A stretch of 64,000 bases of DNA, from the NCBI RefSeq assembly GCF_030407435.1, contig NZ_JASDDK010000003.1, forward strand, positions 186,001 to 250,000. Direction: 5' to 3'. A program made the translations under genes and the position numbers. How positions within the stretch are numbered: the stretch's first letter is position 1; the number at the start of each line of letters is the position of its first letter. Source of the DNA: Winogradskyella bathintestinalis (lineage in GTDB: Bacteria > Bacteroidota > Bacteroidia > Flavobacteriales > Flavobacteriaceae). This document shows, piece after piece, positions 8,555 through 17,505 of the stretch. Below the pieces are notes generated by a model. That model worked only from the letters and a program-made list of their open reading frames with translations. It had not been told where the DNA came from and did not search any database.

Positions 8555-9281
8555 ACTGCTTTAAAAATTCTTCTTTACGCCGCACCGAAATAGGAACTTG
8601 AGCATCGTTGGACATAAGTACATAACTTTGTTTACCCTTATAATATTTTTTTACGTTTTCTAGATTAATTAAGTGCGATTTATGCGTTTTAAAAAATGAA
8701 TTATTAGCCAATAAATCTTCATAGAACTTTATAGGTTTGGAGACTAGGATTTTCTGGGTTTTCGTAAATATATGAGTGTAACTGGTATCTGCTTCCATAT
8801 GTATAATATCTTCAATTTTAAGTGTTTCGAAACCGGTTAAGGACGGAATGGTAATCACTTTCTTCTGATCTGGTTTTAAATTTCTGAACAAATTCTGAAA
8901 TTGCTGCTCCATATTAGAGGTCGACATATTTTTTTTTAGTCGAGCTACCGCATCATTAAAATCATCAGTATCAATCGGTTTTAATAAATAATCTATAGCA
9001 CTAAATTTGAAAGCTTTTATAGCGAAGTTATCAAATGCGGTAGTAAATATAACTTTGAAATTAACAGAAGCTAAGTTTTGTAAAAAATCGAATCCGGTCT
9101 TATCATTTACTCTTATATCCAAAAACACTAATTCTGGTTGCAATTTGGGTACCATTTCAAGGGCGTCGTCTATATTATCTATAACTTTAAGTACCTTAAA
9201 CATGTTTGGATGTTGATTAATGAGGTTTAAAATTCGATCCGAGCAATGTGCCTCATCTTCAATAATTATAGTTGATATCAT
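8547..9281 (-). CDS. LytTR-family response regulator
   Basis: A 244-residue two-component regulator. The receiver domain (about 1-120) has the acidic cluster IIIEDE (5-10), phospho-acceptor Asp55 in LVFLDIRV, and the Lys of LLKPID. The LytTR DNA-binding domain follows (about 140-240), with the HIFTKTQKILVSKPIKFYED and FFKTHKSHLINLENVKKYY blocks. It begins 1 nt after the kinase gene ends, so both are on one mRNA and form a cognate pair. The target genes cannot be read from the sequence; such regulators often bind direct repeats ahead of one or two genes. Confidence 0.9.
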   Translation of the reverse strand: MISTIIIEDEAHCSDRILNLINQHPNMFKVLKVIDNIDDALEMVPKLQPELVFLDIRVNDKTGFDFLQNLASVNFKVIFTTAFDNFAIKAFKFSAIDYLLKPIDTDDFNDAVARLKKNMSTSNMEQQFQNLFRNLKPDQKKVITIPSLTGFETLKIEDIIHMEADTSYTHIFTKTQKILVSKPIKFYEDLLANNSFFKTHKSHLINLENVKKYYKGKQSYVLMSNDAQVPISVRRKEEFLKQFN

Positions 9282-9282
9282 A

Positions 9283-11061
9283 TTAGTAGGCCAGTTGCAT
9301 TGGTAGTGAAACGTCTATTCTTGTGCCTTTCGGTTTGTCAGTGATCTTAACTGTACCGTTGGTGTTTTTTAATTTATTAATAATTTCAATTCTACTTTTG
9401 GTGATTGCGATTCCCATCGATTTTTTATTTTCGGGTGTAACCGATTGATTACGGCCAACACCATTATCATCCACGCTACAAATTAGCATGTCACTTTCTT
9501 CCTTAAATGAAATTTTTACACGTCCCGGTTCATCTTTATGAGACAAACCATGAATAATGCTATTTTCAATAAATGGTTGAAGAATCATTGGTGGTACTAA
9601 AATATTGCTAGGATCTAAGTTCGCTTCAACCTCGATAGAATAATTAAACGTACTGTTGAAACGTTTACGCTCAATATCCATATATGTTTTAAGGAGCGAA
9701 ATATCATCACTTAAAAAAACCTCTTTTTTTTCTGAATTTTCCAATGTGAGTCGCATCAGTTTAGCAAACTTGCTTAGATAGTCACTAGCCGATTGTGTGT
9801 CATTTTTTAAGATATAATCACCAATGGAATTTAAGGAATTGAATATAAAATGCGGATTCATTTGCGAGCGTAATGCTTTTAGTTCAGTGTCTGAAACTTT
9901 AGCATTAAACTCGGCTTCCTTAGATTTAGATACGGCATCTTGTTTTCTTCGGTATAGTACAAATCCAATTATGGAAGCTAACACAAGTCCAGATCCACCA
10001 ACAATAGAAGCATTTTTGATCGATTTCTGACGTTCAATTTCTACTTGCGATATAGCACGATCTTTATCAGCTTTATACTGAATTTGCTTTCGAGAAATTT
10101 CGAGTTTTCGATCTGCATTTATCAAGCTATCTCTGAGTACAATATGTTTTTGATAAGTTAATAATGCATTTTTATAGTCTTTTTTTTCAGTATAAACGTT
10201 AGCGAGTGTGGCCAAAGCACTTTTTTCTGTGTATAAATTATTCAATGATTCGTTTAGGTTTAAGCTATTAAGCGCATAATATTCTGCTTTTTCAATATCC
10301 CCATTTTTCAGATAGATTTCCGCTGCATTTATGTAAGCAGGAACGCGTAAAGTTTCAATATTATGTTCTTCGATTAAATCTAGACTTTCAGTGGTGTTTT
10401 TTAAACCTTCTTCACTGTACCCTGCATTAGTTTGTATTAAACCTAAATTCGTTTTTATGTTTGCAATATAGAGTAGTTGCTTATTTTCTTCTGAACCAAC
10501 TAGTGCTTTCTTATAGTAGTACATCGAGGAGTCTAATTTTTTTTGATCGCCATAGACATTTGCAATGTAGAATTCCGTTATATATTTAGTCTTATTTTCG
10601 GGGTTACTCAATAATGTTCTAAAGCTACTCAACGCTTTGTCATACTCTTGCTGCTCCAAACTTATGAGCCCAATATTAGTAAGAACGCTCAAGGCATATT
10701 TATTGAATTTGGGGTCATTATCAAAAATAGCATAACTCTTTTGGTAATAGTCAAGACCTTCTAAAGGATCAGACTTAAAATAATGATGGATGATTCCCAA
10801 ATTGTTATATGAAATAGCAATTCCTTTAGGATAATTGAGGTGTTTAGAAATATCTAACGTTTTATTTATATAATCAATCCAAGTTGTATCAGTAGGTGTT
10901 AGAAACAATTTCCTTGCCGTATATTTAATTCTTAAGTTCACATAAGTAGTGTCTTCAACTTTATAATTGTTGATAACGTTTTCTAACGAGTCGAGCATTT
11001 TATTCTGAGAAAAACAAAACTGAGACAGCATTAAAAAGAAAATGGTTGATAATCTTTTCAT
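9283..11061 (-). CDS. TPR-containing LytS-type sensor histidine kinase
   Basis: A 592-residue sensor. Signal peptide residues 1-19 (ends CFSQ), then a periplasmic array of tetratricopeptide repeats (about 40-320), a coiled segment, one membrane helix (about 352-370) and a cytoplasmic His-kinase domain. The phospho-acceptor is His404 in LRSQMNPHFIFNSLNSI, as in the LytS/YehU class. The ATP-binding part has PPMILQPFIENSIIHG (N-box) and a DDNGVG box. This TPR-HK/LytTR layout is common in Flavobacteriaceae. Its signal is unknown. The response regulator follows in the same operon. Confidence 0.9.
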   Translation of the reverse strand: MKRLSTIFFLMLSQFCFSQNKMLDSLENVINNYKVEDTTYVNLRIKYTARKLFLTPTDTTWIDYINKTLDISKHLNYPKGIAISYNNLGIIHHYFKSDPLEGLDYYQKSYAIFDNDPKFNKYALSVLTNIGLISLEQQEYDKALSSFRTLLSNPENKTKYITEFYIANVYGDQKKLDSSMYYYKKALVGSEENKQLLYIANIKTNLGLIQTNAGYSEEGLKNTTESLDLIEEHNIETLRVPAYINAAEIYLKNGDIEKAEYYALNSLNLNESLNNLYTEKSALATLANVYTEKKDYKNALLTYQKHIVLRDSLINADRKLEISRKQIQYKADKDRAISQVEIERQKSIKNASIVGGSGLVLASIIGFVLYRRKQDAVSKSKEAEFNAKVSDTELKALRSQMNPHFIFNSLNSIGDYILKNDTQSASDYLSKFAKLMRLTLENSEKKEVFLSDDISLLKTYMDIERKRFNSTFNYSIEVEANLDPSNILVPPMILQPFIENSIIHGLSHKDEPGRVKISFKEESDMLICSVDDNGVGRNQSVTPENKKSMGIAITKSRIEIINKLKNTNGTVKITDKPKGTRIDVSLPMQLAY

Positions 11062-11223
11062 ACAGAATTTAAATAATAGCTGGCTTAAAAATAATAAATA
11101 TATGTCTAAAATGTACTACTATTTGGGCGTTAATATATTCAAAATCAACGTTTATAGGTTGGTGCGTGCTATTTACCAATAATAGTGGTTTCTTTATTAG
11201 AGATTAATTCAAAAAATAAAAAA

Positions 11224-11757
11224 ATGATGAACTTCAATCCTTTAAAAACCGTATTAATACTTTCACTATTCATTTTAAGCTGTTCTAGCGACGATGATAG
11301 TTCACAAAGTAACACTGTTTATGGTATTATTCAATTATCAGGTCCCGATACATCTTCTGTAGGTACGTCTTTAACGGTTGGTAATGTTAGCGCTAATGCA
11401 TTAGGCTCAACAGGTACTTCTAGTTCTGTAATTTTGGTTGATGAAAACACTGAAATTGAAAATGGTGTACCTAATCCTAGCGATTTTTCTAATGTCTTTG
11501 TTATTGTTGCTGCCGAATTTACAAATGCTGATAATGCGGCGGTTAATAAATCAATTTCCATGACCATAGTTAAGAACGGTGATGAATACCGTTACGTATG
11601 TTCTACACCGGCAATTAATGCAGCAGATGATACCGACTGTGGTACTGGTTTTAGTGTAAATAAAGTGACTAAAATAGTAGAGTTTGATAATACTACAGTT
11701 ATTAACACCGAATCTGGAACCATTTTAACAATGAATGGAACTATAAATTATAATTAA
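11224..11757 (+). CDS. Predicted surface lipoprotein, unknown function
   Basis: A 177-residue lipoprotein. The start at 11224 is chosen because it gives a standard lipoprotein signal, with the lipid-bearing Cys20 in LFILSCSS; an upstream in-frame codon at 11185 would add 13 polar residues. The acidic run SSDDDSS directly after the Cys resembles the surface-export signal of Bacteroidota lipoproteins. The mature part is Ser/Thr/Val/Asn rich and beta-like, with a small Cys pair (CSTPAINAADDTDC). No domain is recognised. It is the first of three small exported proteins in a row, with 81 nt before the next. Confidence 0.6.
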   Translation: MMNFNPLKTVLILSLFILSCSSDDDSSQSNTVYGIIQLSGPDTSSVGTSLTVGNVSANALGSTGTSSSVILVDENTEIENGVPNPSDFSNVFVIVAAEFTNADNAAVNKSISMTIVKNGDEYRYVCSTPAINAADDTDCGTGFSVNKVTKIVEFDNTTVINTESGTILTMNGTINYN

Positions 11758-11838
11758 TAAATTTTGTATGATCTATTAATTTAAATCTATCAGATGATGA
11801 TCTACTGTAAAACTATATAATTCATTTAATCTTATATT

Positions 11839-12261
11839 ATGAAGTCCATTAGTACTTTCCCTCGTATAATAATAATCGTAATACTCATTCTTTTTCTTGT
11901 ACCAACATCGAGTTGGTCTCAAGAGAAACGCATTAAAGTACCAAAACGAAAATCCAAAATTACGAGTGTCGATAATTTTGTAAAACATTCGTTTGAATTG
12001 TATCATAAAATGTTTGTTTACGACAGTTTAACAAAAGTAGGAGTAGATATTCCAGCAGATATTGAAAATGAATTAATAAAACACGCCGAAAGTAATATTG
12101 ACAGCCTTTGGCAACAAGTCCCCGATATTGCAGATGATATTAGTGATGCTCCTTTTATGCGACAAGCTAAAGCCACACTCAATTTAAACAAATCCAAAAA
12201 AGCTTTAAAATTTTGTATGCTTTCTGTAAAATCCTATTTCGTAGGCAACGAAGAAGAATAG
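11839..12261 (+). CDS. Small exported protein, unknown function
   Basis: A 140-residue protein with a signal peptide (residues 1-28, ends TSSWSQ). The mature part is charged and probably helical, with a basic start (KRIKVPKRKSK). No known domain is seen. The following gene starts 24 nt after this stop, so the two are probably cotranscribed. A 76-residue reading frame on the opposite strand (11776-12006) is taken as a shadow. Confidence 0.55.
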   Translation: MKSISTFPRIIIIVILILFLVPTSSWSQEKRIKVPKRKSKITSVDNFVKHSFELYHKMFVYDSLTKVGVDIPADIENELIKHAESNIDSLWQQVPDIADDISDAPFMRQAKATLNLNKSKKALKFCMLSVKSYFVGNEEE

Positions 12262-12285
12262 TTGCAGTTCATAAATTCTAATATA

Positions 12286-13158
12286 ATGAAACTAATAATA
12301 TCAATTTTCACTACGTTCTCAATGCTTATAGTCGCTAATGCACAAACTTATAAAAGTGACTTTAGAGCAGACGTGTGCGAATGTCTGGAAATAGAAAGTC
12401 AAAAACGAACACTTACAGAAAACGCATACAAAGCATGTTTACGGGAAATGCTTCCAAAATATGCGGAGGAAATTGACGCGCAAATTGTGGAAGAAGATAT
12501 AAATAAAAAATTCCATTTAGGACAATTAGCCCGTAAAGAGCTTTTGTTTGCGATATCTTCAGAATTAATCTATAAATGTGATGTTTATTTCCAGCATCTC
12601 GATTACCAACGAACAAGCCAAAAACTTATAGCTAGAGAAAATGCTAAGGAACACGAATTAGAAAAATATAATCAAATGGTAGCTTTAACCCCAAATGCAA
12701 TGGCTTATTTTATGCGTGCAAAATTGCATTTTAATCTAGGAAACATTGAAGCTACAGAAGCCGATGTTAATAAAAGTTTAGAACTTAATCCTAATAGAGA
12801 TAATGTAAAATCTACAAGACATGAACTTTTGCTGTTGGCATTTGTTTACGAAGAACAAGAACGGTTCTCTGATGCTGTTAAAATCTACGACGATGTATAT
12901 TTTGGGGATTTAGATACTCAGGTAGCAAGATTACGAGCGCTTGCCAATAAAAAAGCTGGGGGAACTATGTCTACGATTCCCAAAACAGAAAAATCTGAAG
13001 TGACAAAAGCAAATTCAGCGATTACTAATCGTGAAAATACACAAAGAAATAGGAATTCAAATACTAAAAATGCATCAAGAAGAACGCTTAAACCTAGAAT
13101 CGAAAAAAAGAAGGACTCGTCTTCTATTCGAAAATTATTTAAAATTGATAACGGATAA
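12286..13158 (+). CDS. Exported TPR-like protein, unknown function
   Basis: A 290-residue protein. The start at 12286 is preferred to an in-frame TTG at 12262 because it gives a clean signal peptide (ends ANAQ). The mature N-terminal part has paired Cys residues (DVCECLE and KACL), then a helical middle with two or more TPR-like units (AYFMRAKLHFNLGNIEATEA, about 145-164, and VYEEQERFSDAVKIYDDVYF). The tail (about 225-290) is basic, low in complexity and probably disordered. It is likely cotranscribed with the small exported protein before it. No partner is known. Confidence 0.6.
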   Translation: MKLIISIFTTFSMLIVANAQTYKSDFRADVCECLEIESQKRTLTENAYKACLREMLPKYAEEIDAQIVEEDINKKFHLGQLARKELLFAISSELIYKCDVYFQHLDYQRTSQKLIARENAKEHELEKYNQMVALTPNAMAYFMRAKLHFNLGNIEATEADVNKSLELNPNRDNVKSTRHELLLLAFVYEEQERFSDAVKIYDDVYFGDLDTQVARLRALANKKAGGTMSTIPKTEKSEVTKANSAITNRENTQRNRNSNTKNASRRTLKPRIEKKKDSSSIRKLFKIDNG

Positions 13159-13529
13159 ATTTTTAAAACATAAGGTTAGAAAATTAATGTAATACCCAGG
13201 TATGTTAAATAGTTATAGTAGTGACTTAAATCACAACAACTGGGTAAGAGCTAAGAGATTTAATACGTTAAATTGATGGTGACTAGAGTCAAACTATTAG
13301 AAAGCAAATTCAAATATTTACGTCTATTATTTAGAACCTAGACATACGATAACTTGCGGCAACTCGATTTAGATTATTAAAGGTGGAATTAATAGCTTAA
13401 ATTTCACGACATAAAATGAAAAAGTACATTTAAAATCATAAAATAATAAGTGGTAGATTTTGAAATTATATATTGAAAATCCATTTCAATTCAAGATGAT
13501 TTTTTCTATAAAGGTCTTACTTTTGAAGT
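13159..13529. other. Gene-free 371 bp with a nested inverted repeat
   Basis: There is no credible reading frame. TACCCAG (13193-13199) pairs with CTGGGTA (13240-13246), and inside that loop GTGAC-TTAA-ATCAC (13221-13234) forms a second palindromic core. No T-run follows, so it is not a simple terminator. The remainder, to the priA start, is AT-rich without other structure I can support, apart from the -7-like box at 13518. Confidence 0.45.
13518..13525 (+). promoter_or_regulatory. -7 element 4 nt before the priA start (possible leaderless start)
   Basis: The plus strand reads TACTTTTG-AAGT-ATG, an exact TANNTTTG box ending 4 nt before the start codon of priA. No TTG -33 box lies 17-23 nt upstream. 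The same spacing is seen at rlmH and the MFS gene. Confidence 0.35.
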
Positions 13530-15983
13530 ATGCTACATTTTATAGACGTCATTCTACCAATACCGCTTCAAAAGGCATTTACTTACCATATTACTGAAGC
13601 AGAATCTAAGTTTTTATCAGCAGGAATGCGTGTGGCAGTGCCTTTTGGCAAAAGTAAGATATATACCGCTTTAGTTTATAGTATTCATCAAAATCCACCT
13701 ACGGCTTATGATGCAAAAACGATTCATCAAATTTTAGACGATACTCCAGTAATTTCTTCAACTCAATTAGAACATTGGGAATGGATTGCTAAATATTATA
13801 TGTGCAGCATAGGTGAAGTGATGCGCGCCGCTATGCCAAATGCTTTTTTATTAGAAAGTGAAACCATAATTTCTAAAAATGACAAAATAGATATTAAAGA
13901 TTCGGAATTAAAGGATGATGAGTTTTTAATTTACGAAGCATTACAACATCAGTCATCTTTAAAAATTAACGAAGTCGTTTCAATTTTAGATAAAAAACGC
14001 GTTTTACCAATTATCAATAGTTTAGTAAAAAAAGGAGTTCTAAATTTACAAGAAGAGCTTTATGAAAAATACACTCCTAAATTAGTACGCTACGTAAAAT
14101 TGCATCACAACCATAAATCTCAAGAGAAGCTTCAAGAGTTGTTAGAAGAATTAAGTCGTGCGCCAAAACAAAGAGCAGTTGTTTTAACGTTATTTACCAT
14201 GGAAGCATCACTAAAACAACCTATAAAAGTTTCCGAATTATCGGAACGAAGTGGAGCGTCTTCGAGCATTATAAAAGCATTAATTGATAAACATATTTTA
14301 GAAGAATACCATGTTCAAACGGATCGTGTGCAGTTTGAAGGTGAAGGTGATAGAGTAGTCAAACGGTTAAGTGAAGCTCAACAATTAGCTTACGATGAGA
14401 TTGAGGCTATTTTTAAAGAAAAATCAGTAGCGTTATTGCATGGTGTGACATCATCAGGTAAAACCGAAATCTACGTTCAACTCATTCAAAAACAATTAGA
14501 AATAGGAAAACAGGTTCTGTATTTACTTCCAGAAATTGCATTAACGACTCAGCTGGTAAACCGACTTCAGGATTATTTTGGAGAACAAGTGGCTGTTTTT
14601 CATTCTAGATATTCTGGAAATGAAAGGGTAGAGGTTTGGCAAAACATGCTGATAAATTCCGAAAAGGCACAAGTCATTATTGGTGCACGTTCAGCCTTAT
14701 TATTGCCTTTTACAAATTTAGGGTTAATCATTATTGATGAGGAACATGAGCAATCATTCAAACAATTCGATCCTGCTCCACGTTATCATGCCAGAGATGC
14801 CGCCATTGTATTAGCGAATTTATTTAAAGCAAAAACGCTCTTAGGTTCGGCAACACCAAGTTTAGAAAGTTATTTTAATGCCAATCAGGGCAAATATGGT
14901 TTGGTAGAATTAAATACACGTTATAACAATGTATTAATGCCAGACATTGAATTGGTGGATTTGGCTGATAAGTATAAACGTAAACGTATGAAAGGTCATT
15001 TTAGTGACCGACTTATTGAAGAAATGACGGAAACCTTAGAAGAAGGATTTCAGATTATATTGTTTCAAAATCGCCGTGGATTTTCGCCTATTATAGAATG
15101 TACAACTTGCGGCACATCACCACAATGCCCTAATTGCGATGTGAGTTTAACCTATCATCAATATCGCGATCAATTACGTTGCCATTACTGTGGCTACAAT
15201 TCAGCGATGCTTAAGCGTTGTCAGGGATGTGGAAATTCTACATTAGATACTAAAGGTTTCGGAACCGAACAAATAGAAGAAGAAGTTAAAGTGTTATTTC
15301 CTAATAAAAAAGTGGCACGAATGGATTTAGATACCACACGAGGAAAATACGGTTTTGAAAAGATTATAAACAGTTTTGAACAACGTGAAGTAGATATTTT
15401 GGTGGGCACGCAAATGCTAACTAAAGGACTCGATTTTAGATTTGTAAAGTTAGTTGGTATAATGAATGCTGATAATTTGCTCAATTTTCCAGATTTTAGA
15501 GCTCACGAACGTAGTTACCAGTTAATGGCACAAGTTTCTGGTAGAGCAGGACGAACAGATTTGCGAGGCAAAGTACTGATTCAAACTTATAATCCACACC
15601 ATAATATATTGCAGCAAGTTTCTACAAATTCATATAAAGAAATGTTTGCTGAGCAAATGAATGAACGGTATAATTTCAAATATCCTCCAATATATCGATT
15701 GATAAAAATCACGTTTAAACACAAGGATTACAATCGTGTGAATTTAGCTGCAGAATGGTACGCGAAATCACTGAAACAGCTCTTTAAAACCAATGTTTTA
15801 GGACCTGAATTTCCGCCGGTTTCTCGAATCAGAAATTTATATCACAAAAATATATTGATAAAAATTCCACACCAACAATCGCTAGTAAAAACTAAAGAAG
15901 CCATTAAGAAGATTGACAACAGTTTTAACGCTATTAAGGATTTTAGACCAGTTAGGGTGGTTATAAATGTAGATAACTATTAA
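13530..15983 (+). CDS. priA: Primosomal protein N' (PriA replication-restart helicase)
   Basis: An 817-residue 3'-to-5' helicase that reloads the replisome at stalled or repaired forks. The N-terminal 3'-BD begins at MLHFIDVILPIPLQKAF, which matches family starts and supports the ATG. The Walker A motif is at residues 305-312 (GVTSSGKT) and DEEH at 403-406. The eight zinc-binding Cys are all present: 524, 527, 533, 536, 551, 554, 564 and 567. The helicase motif GTQMLTKGLDF and the QVSGRAGR box follow. Length is somewhat above the E. coli protein, as usual in Bacteroidota. A convergent terminator lies beyond the stop. Confidence 0.96.
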   Translation: MLHFIDVILPIPLQKAFTYHITEAESKFLSAGMRVAVPFGKSKIYTALVYSIHQNPPTAYDAKTIHQILDDTPVISSTQLEHWEWIAKYYMCSIGEVMRAAMPNAFLLESETIISKNDKIDIKDSELKDDEFLIYEALQHQSSLKINEVVSILDKKRVLPIINSLVKKGVLNLQEELYEKYTPKLVRYVKLHHNHKSQEKLQELLEELSRAPKQRAVVLTLFTMEASLKQPIKVSELSERSGASSSIIKALIDKHILEEYHVQTDRVQFEGEGDRVVKRLSEAQQLAYDEIEAIFKEKSVALLHGVTSSGKTEIYVQLIQKQLEIGKQVLYLLPEIALTTQLVNRLQDYFGEQVAVFHSRYSGNERVEVWQNMLINSEKAQVIIGARSALLLPFTNLGLIIIDEEHEQSFKQFDPAPRYHARDAAIVLANLFKAKTLLGSATPSLESYFNANQGKYGLVELNTRYNNVLMPDIELVDLADKYKRKRMKGHFSDRLIEEMTETLEEGFQIILFQNRRGFSPIIECTTCGTSPQCPNCDVSLTYHQYRDQLRCHYCGYNSAMLKRCQGCGNSTLDTKGFGTEQIEEEVKVLFPNKKVARMDLDTTRGKYGFEKIINSFEQREVDILVGTQMLTKGLDFRFVKLVGIMNADNLLNFPDFRAHERSYQLMAQVSGRAGRTDLRGKVLIQTYNPHHNILQQVSTNSYKEMFAEQMNERYNFKYPPIYRLIKITFKHKDYNRVNLAAEWYAKSLKQLFKTNVLGPEFPPVSRIRNLYHKNILIKIPHQQSLVKTKEAIKKIDNSFNAIKDFRPVRVVINVDNY

Positions 15984-16005
15984 TTAAACTTTTATTTATG
16001 AACTG

Positions 16006-16043
16006 AAAAAATCTGAGCGATTTAACAAAACATCAGATTTTTT
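16006..16043. terminator. Convergent terminator between priA and the lipoprotein gene
   Basis: AAAAAATCTGA (16006-16016) pairs perfectly with TCAGATTTTTT (16033-16043), 16-nt loop, with further T on the plus-strand side and an A-run on the left that gives a U-run in the other direction. It can end both transcripts and overlaps the 3' codons of the lipoprotein gene. Confidence 0.7.
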
Positions 16044-16584
16044 TTGTAAAAAGTAATTCCTCATAGTTTTGAGTTGTAAGATACTCTTGCTGTAATGCTT
16101 TAAGATACTTAACGGTTTTTGCTTTTAAGGGATGTTTATCTTTTAAGCAGTTATTTATATTCTCATCATATATAGTTAAAACAATATACCAATGACCAGT
16201 TCTACTGGTATAATTATTTTCAAAAATTTTTAAGCCTGCCTTATGATCCAAGACTTCATCGGCAACTACTAATGGTAAATTAAATGTTTTGTCTTCGTGA
16301 TTTGCTTCATAATACGATAAATACAATGTTTGGTCTTCAAGTTGAAATGATGCATTTATGCCGACGTCCACGTTATTCTGTCTAAACTTCTTATTAACGT
16401 ATTGATAGAATTCATTGGCATTTTTTGAATCTTTAAATATAAAAGAGGTTTCTCTCGGCATTTTGCGCTGAAATTTCTTCGCTTGCATAATTTTATAATC
16501 TTGATTCTTAAATTTTGGGGCGATCTTAACAGGAATGCATGATGTTAAAATAATTGTTGAAGCAATAAATAGAAGTTGTTTCAT
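16033..16584 (-). CDS. Small lipoprotein, unknown function
   Basis: A 183-residue lipoprotein with lipid-bearing Cys16 in ILTSCIPV. No acidic export signal follows the Cys, so it probably stays facing the periplasm. The mature part is basic and mixes strands and helices, with a Tyr-rich middle (DQTLYLSYYEAN). No family is recognised. The gene is alone; its 3' end lies inside the terminator it shares with priA. Confidence 0.6.
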   Translation of the reverse strand: MKQLLFIASTIILTSCIPVKIAPKFKNQDYKIMQAKKFQRKMPRETSFIFKDSKNANEFYQYVNKKFRQNNVDVGINASFQLEDQTLYLSYYEANHEDKTFNLPLVVADEVLDHKAGLKIFENNYTSRTGHWYIVLTIYDENINNCLKDKHPLKAKTVKYLKALQQEYLTTQNYEELLFTKKI

Positions 16585-16802
16585 GGATTGATGAATTTCC
16601 TAAAAACGCCACAATAAATATACCATAAATGTAATTTTATTTGAAGTAAAACTATTAGCCAAACTATGAAGTTAATTAGATCAACAGAGAAAACACGACA
16701 AATTTATAATAAAAAATTTGTTGGAATTTTTGAAAAAACTGAATTGTGAAAAATTAAAATAACGTTACTTAATCTCTAAAAACTATGGACGTTACAGAAA
16801 TT

Positions 16803-17459
16803 TTACTTCTTTTTCTTAAAATAGTCATTCAAAACCGTTTTTCTGCCAATAGTTTTGGTGATAATATCTTTATCCAAATTCCAGCCGCGAGCAGGTGAAT
16901 ATTCTCTACCATACCAAATAATTTGAAGATGAAGATCATTCCACAAAGCTTCCGGGAAAATACGTTTGGCATCTTTTTCGGTTTGTACTACATTTTTTCC
17001 GTTGGTTAAATTCCAGCGATACATTAAACGATGAATGTGTGTATCTACTGGAAATGCTGGGATACCGAACGCTTGCGATAATACAACCGCCGCCGTTTTA
17101 TGTCCCACGGCAGGAAGTGCTTCAAGTGCTTCGTAAGTTTGAGGCACTTCACCATTGTGTTTATCAATTAAAATTTGAGATAAACCATGAATACCTTTGC
17201 TTTTCATGGGTGATAAGCCTACTGGTTTTATAATTTCTCGTATTTCTTCTACACTCAATTTAATCATGTCATACGGATTATCGGCTCGCTCAAACAATAA
17301 TGGTGTGATTTTATTTACACGTACATCCGTACTTTGTGCAGACATTAAAACCGCGATTAATAAGGTATAGGGATCTTTATGGTCTAATGGAATGGGAATA
17401 ACAGGATATAATTTATCTAGTGTATTAATAACGAAATTTACTTTTTCTTGCTTAGTCAT
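16803..17459 (-). CDS. nth: Endonuclease III, lacking the [4Fe-4S] cysteines
   Basis: A 218-residue DNA glycosylase/AP lyase of base-excision repair that removes oxidised pyrimidines. The helix-hairpin-helix LPAVGHKTA holds catalytic Lys121, and Asp139 is in FPVDTHIHR, so the active site is complete. The C-terminal loop where E. coli Nth has C-x6-C-x2-C-x5-C reads GREYSPARGWNLDKDIITK, and the whole protein contains no Cys. It therefore cannot hold the usual cluster. The end is lengthened by a basic tail (DYFKKKK). The start is ATG at 17459, divergent from bcp with only 46 nt between them. Confidence 0.92.
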   Translation of the reverse strand: MTKQEKVNFVINTLDKLYPVIPIPLDHKDPYTLLIAVLMSAQSTDVRVNKITPLLFERADNPYDMIKLSVEEIREIIKPVGLSPMKSKGIHGLSQILIDKHNGEVPQTYEALEALPAVGHKTAAVVLSQAFGIPAFPVDTHIHRLMYRWNLTNGKNVVQTEKDAKRIFPEALWNDLHLQIIWYGREYSPARGWNLDKDIITKTIGRKTVLNDYFKKKK

Positions 17460-17505
17460 TTTGTATTTTTACCTTATTAGACATTTATATACAAATTTAC
17501 ATAAT

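Noticed and set aside
11776..12006. A 76-residue minus-strand frame across the start of the small exported gene at 11839
   Set aside because: It covers the signal-peptide codons of a better-supported gene and shows no domain.
16666..16749. A 27-residue frame (MKLIRSTEK...) between the lipoprotein and nth genes
   Set aside because: Too short, with no promoter, no terminator and no hint of a family.
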